Source: Pseudomonas sp. Tri1
Lineage (GTDB): Bacteria; Pseudomonadota; Gammaproteobacteria; Pseudomonadales; Pseudomonadaceae
Direction: 5' to 3'
NCBI RefSeq assembly: GCF_017968885.1
Contig: NZ_CP072913.1
Span: 3,642,001-3,706,000, forward strand
Length of the DNA stretch: 64,000 bases
Positions 62,152 through 64,000 of this stretch are shown here, piece after piece. How positions within the stretch are numbered: position 1 is the stretch's first letter; each line of letters starts with the position of its first letter. A model generated the notes under the pieces. It did not search any database and was not told where the DNA came from. It worked only from the letters and a program-made list of their open reading frames with translations. Both the position numbers and the translations under genes were made by a program.

Positions 62152-63612
62152 ATGATCAAGCACTGGATCAACGGCCGCGAGGTCGAAAGCAAAGACGTTT
62201 TCGTCAACTACAATCCGGCCACCGGCGAAGCCATTGGCGAAGTCGCCAGCGGCGGTGCCGAGGAAGTCGCCCAGGCCGTGGCGGCGGCCAAGGACGCGTT
62301 CCCGAAGTGGGCCAATACGCCGGCCAAGGAACGCGCCCGGTTGATGCGCAAGCTCGGTGAACTGATCGAGCAGAACGTGCCGAAACTGGCCGAACTGGAA
62401 ACCCTCGACACCGGCTTGCCGATCCACCAGACCAAGAACGTGCTGATCCCGCGAGCGTCCCACAACTTCGATTTCTTCGCCGAAGTCTGCACCCGCATGG
62501 ACGGTCACACGTATCCGGTCGACGATCAGATGCTCAACTACACCTTGTACCAACCGGTGGGTGTCTGTGCGCTGGTGTCGCCGTGGAACGTGCCGTTCAT
62601 GACCGCGACCTGGAAGACCGCGCCCTGCCTGGCCCTGGGCAACACCGCAGTGTTGAAAATGTCCGAGCTGTCGCCCCTGACCGCCAACGAACTGGGGCGT
62701 CTGGCCGTTGAGGCCGGCATTCCCAACGGCGTGTTGAACGTGATCCAGGGATACGGTGCCACGGCCGGCGACGCGCTGGTGCGTCACCCGGATGTGCGAG
62801 CGATTTCCTTCACCGGCGGCACTGCCACCGGCAAGAAAATCATGCAGACCGCCGGGTTGAAGAAGTATTCGATGGAACTGGGCGGCAAGTCGCCGGTGCT
62901 GATTTTCGAAGACGCCGACCTTGAGCGGGCTCTTGATGCGGCGCTGTTCACCATCTTCTCGCTCAACGGTGAACGCTGCACCGCCGGCAGCCGGATCTTC
63001 ATCCAGGAAAGCGTCTATCCGCAGTTCGTCGCCGAGTTCGCCGCCCGCGCCAAACGCCTGATCGTCGGTGATCCTCAGGACCCGAAGACCCAGGTCGGCT
63101 CGATGATCACCCAGGCCCACTACGACAAGGTCACCGGCTATATCAAAATCGGCATCGAAGAAGGCGCCACGCTCCTGGCCGGCGGCCTGGAACGCCCGGC
63201 CAACCTGCCGACGCACCTGAGTCGCGGCCAGTTCATCCAGCCGACAGTGTTCGCCGACGTGAACAACCAGATGCGCATCGCCCAGGAGGAAATCTTTGGT
63301 CCTGTGGTTTGCCTGATCCCGTTCAAGGACGAGGCTGAAGCCTTGCAACTGGCTAACGACACCGAGTACGGCCTGGCGTCGTACATCTGGACCCAGGACA
63401 TCGGCAAAGCCCATCGCCTGGCCCATGGCATCGAGGCCGGCATGGTGTTCATCAACAGCCAGAACGTGCGCGACCTGCGCCAGCCTTTCGGCGGCGTGAA
63501 GGGTTCCGGAACCGGCCGCGAAGGTGGACAGTACAGCTTTGAAGTATTCGCCGAGATCAAGAACGTTTGCATCTCCATGGGCAGTCATCACATTCCGCGG
63601 TGGGGCGTATGA
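62152..63612 (+). CDS. hpaE: 5-carboxymethyl-2-hydroxymuconate semialdehyde dehydrogenase
   Basis: The 486-residue aldehyde dehydrogenase has SPWNVPFM, FTGGTATGKKIM, MELGGKSP with the catalytic Glu, and the nucleophile Cys in NGERCTAGSRI. Length is that of HpaE. ATG 62152 is preferred over the GTG at 62143 that overlaps hpaG2. It oxidises the ring-cleavage semialdehyde with NAD. Confidence 0.94.
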   Translation: MIKHWINGREVESKDVFVNYNPATGEAIGEVASGGAEEVAQAVAAAKDAFPKWANTPAKERARLMRKLGELIEQNVPKLAELETLDTGLPIHQTKNVLIPRASHNFDFFAEVCTRMDGHTYPVDDQMLNYTLYQPVGVCALVSPWNVPFMTATWKTAPCLALGNTAVLKMSELSPLTANELGRLAVEAGIPNGVLNVIQGYGATAGDALVRHPDVRAISFTGGTATGKKIMQTAGLKKYSMELGGKSPVLIFEDADLERALDAALFTIFSLNGERCTAGSRIFIQESVYPQFVAEFAARAKRLIVGDPQDPKTQVGSMITQAHYDKVTGYIKIGIEEGATLLAGGLERPANLPTHLSRGQFIQPTVFADVNNQMRIAQEEIFGPVVCLIPFKDEAEALQLANDTEYGLASYIWTQDIGKAHRLAHGIEAGMVFINSQNVRDLRQPFGGVKGSGTGREGGQYSFEVFAEIKNVCISMGSHHIPRWGV

Positions 63613-63728
63613 CTGTAGAAAAATCTGGTGATTAACCTTGTGGCGAGGGGCTTGAGCCATCCAGAGCATCAAGCTGTGACTTACCGATTGCTCGTACTCA
63701 ACAAGAACAATTTTTCAGGAGAATCATC

Positions 63729-64000
63729 ATGGGCGAAGTCGTCCTGGCTGCGAAAATCTGCCACGTTCCCTCGATGTACCTGTCGGAGCTGCCCGGCAAG
63801 CACCACGGCTGCCGTGCAGCGGCAATTGCCGGGCATAAGGAAATCGGGCGCCGTGCCCGTGAGCTGGGCGCCGACACCGCCGTGGTGTTCGACGTGCATT
63901 GGCTGGTCAACAGCGCCTATCACGTCAACAGTGGCGAACAATTCAAAGGTATCTACACCAGCAACGAGCTGCCGCACTTCATCAAGAACATGGAGTACGA
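63729..64000 (+). CDS. hpaD: 3,4-dihydroxyphenylacetate 2,3-dioxygenase (cut by window edge)
   Basis: The visible 90 residues, MGEVVLAAKICHVPSMYLSE..GKHHGCRAAAIAGHKEIGRRARELGADTAVVFDVHW, match the N-terminus of class III extradiol dioxygenase HpaD. His12 and the later DVHW His are the expected iron ligands. CAGGAGAA precedes the ATG. It opens the ring of homoprotocatechuate. The rest of the gene lies beyond the window. Confidence 0.92.
   Translation, partial: MGEVVLAAKICHVPSMYLSELPGKHHGCRAAAIAGHKEIGRRARELGADTAVVFDVHWLVNSAYHVNSGEQFKGIYTSNELPHFIKNMEY

Noticed and set aside
61957..63672. A 571-residue open frame on the minus strand
   Set aside because: Antisense to hpaE, which has a full set of aldehyde dehydrogenase motifs.

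Overview
The window looks like a chromosomal segment of a Pseudomonas of the P. fluorescens group. The evidence is high GC, densely packed genes, many copies of the Pseudomonas REP element (TGTGGGAGCGAGCTTGCTCGC) between genes, DUF2790 and MocR-type genes, and complete aco and hpa operons. I see no tRNA, rRNA, CRISPR array, phage or transposase. Most of the segment is accessory catabolism plus one surface-polysaccharide cluster.

Layout. 0-3 kb: a secreted NTF2-like protein, and a LysR regulator divergent from a 4-oxalocrotonate-tautomerase homologue and followed by an SDR protein; the last two share a promoter element. 3-8.2 kb: a TonB-dependent siderophore receptor with a possible Fur box, then a MocR regulator (frameshifted in a poly-G tract) divergent from an MFS exporter. 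8.3-21.7 kb: a hydroxyproline catabolic island. It has a GntR/FCD regulator, an orphan PLAT-like protein, lhpABFE, an AraC/PAS regulator, a polar amino-acid ABC transporter, an aconitase X (cis-3-hydroxyproline dehydratase), a Ser/Thr proline-racemase homologue and an LhpC-type deaminase. Three copies of a CGTATACGAAAT-like operator link the GntR gene to the transport and lyase genes. 21.9-30.1 kb: DinB, then the acetoin operon acoX-acoA-acoB-acoC-bdh on the minus strand, with a sigma-54 promoter and two upstream palindromes, divergent from acoR.

30-45 kb: a CcdA-thioredoxin fusion, DUF2790, an OmpR-type two-component system, ybdD-cstA beside a cache-domain sensor kinase with a NarL-type regulator, a VOC protein and a LysR regulator, a short-chain reductase, an MFS/TetR divergent pair, and a membrane diguanylate cyclase. 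45-49 kb: a periplasmic cyclohexadienyl-dehydratase homologue and a DctPQM TRAP transporter.

49.4-59.1 kb: after an AT-rich 430-bp stretch comes a five-gene cluster: UDP-GlcNAc 2-epimerase (wecB-like), a BcsB-like protein, NfrB (GT2 glycosyltransferase with a C-terminal MshEN module), NfrA (TPR/outer-membrane protein) and a YbcH-like protein. This resembles the E. coli c-di-GMP-controlled NfrAB (phage N4 receptor) polysaccharide machine, but with its own precursor epimerase and a BcsB-like subunit. It is the most interesting system here. 59.1-64 kb: 4-hydroxyphenylacetate (homoprotocatechuate) degradation genes hpaR, hpaA, hpaG1, hpaG2, hpaE and hpaD (cut by the window edge).
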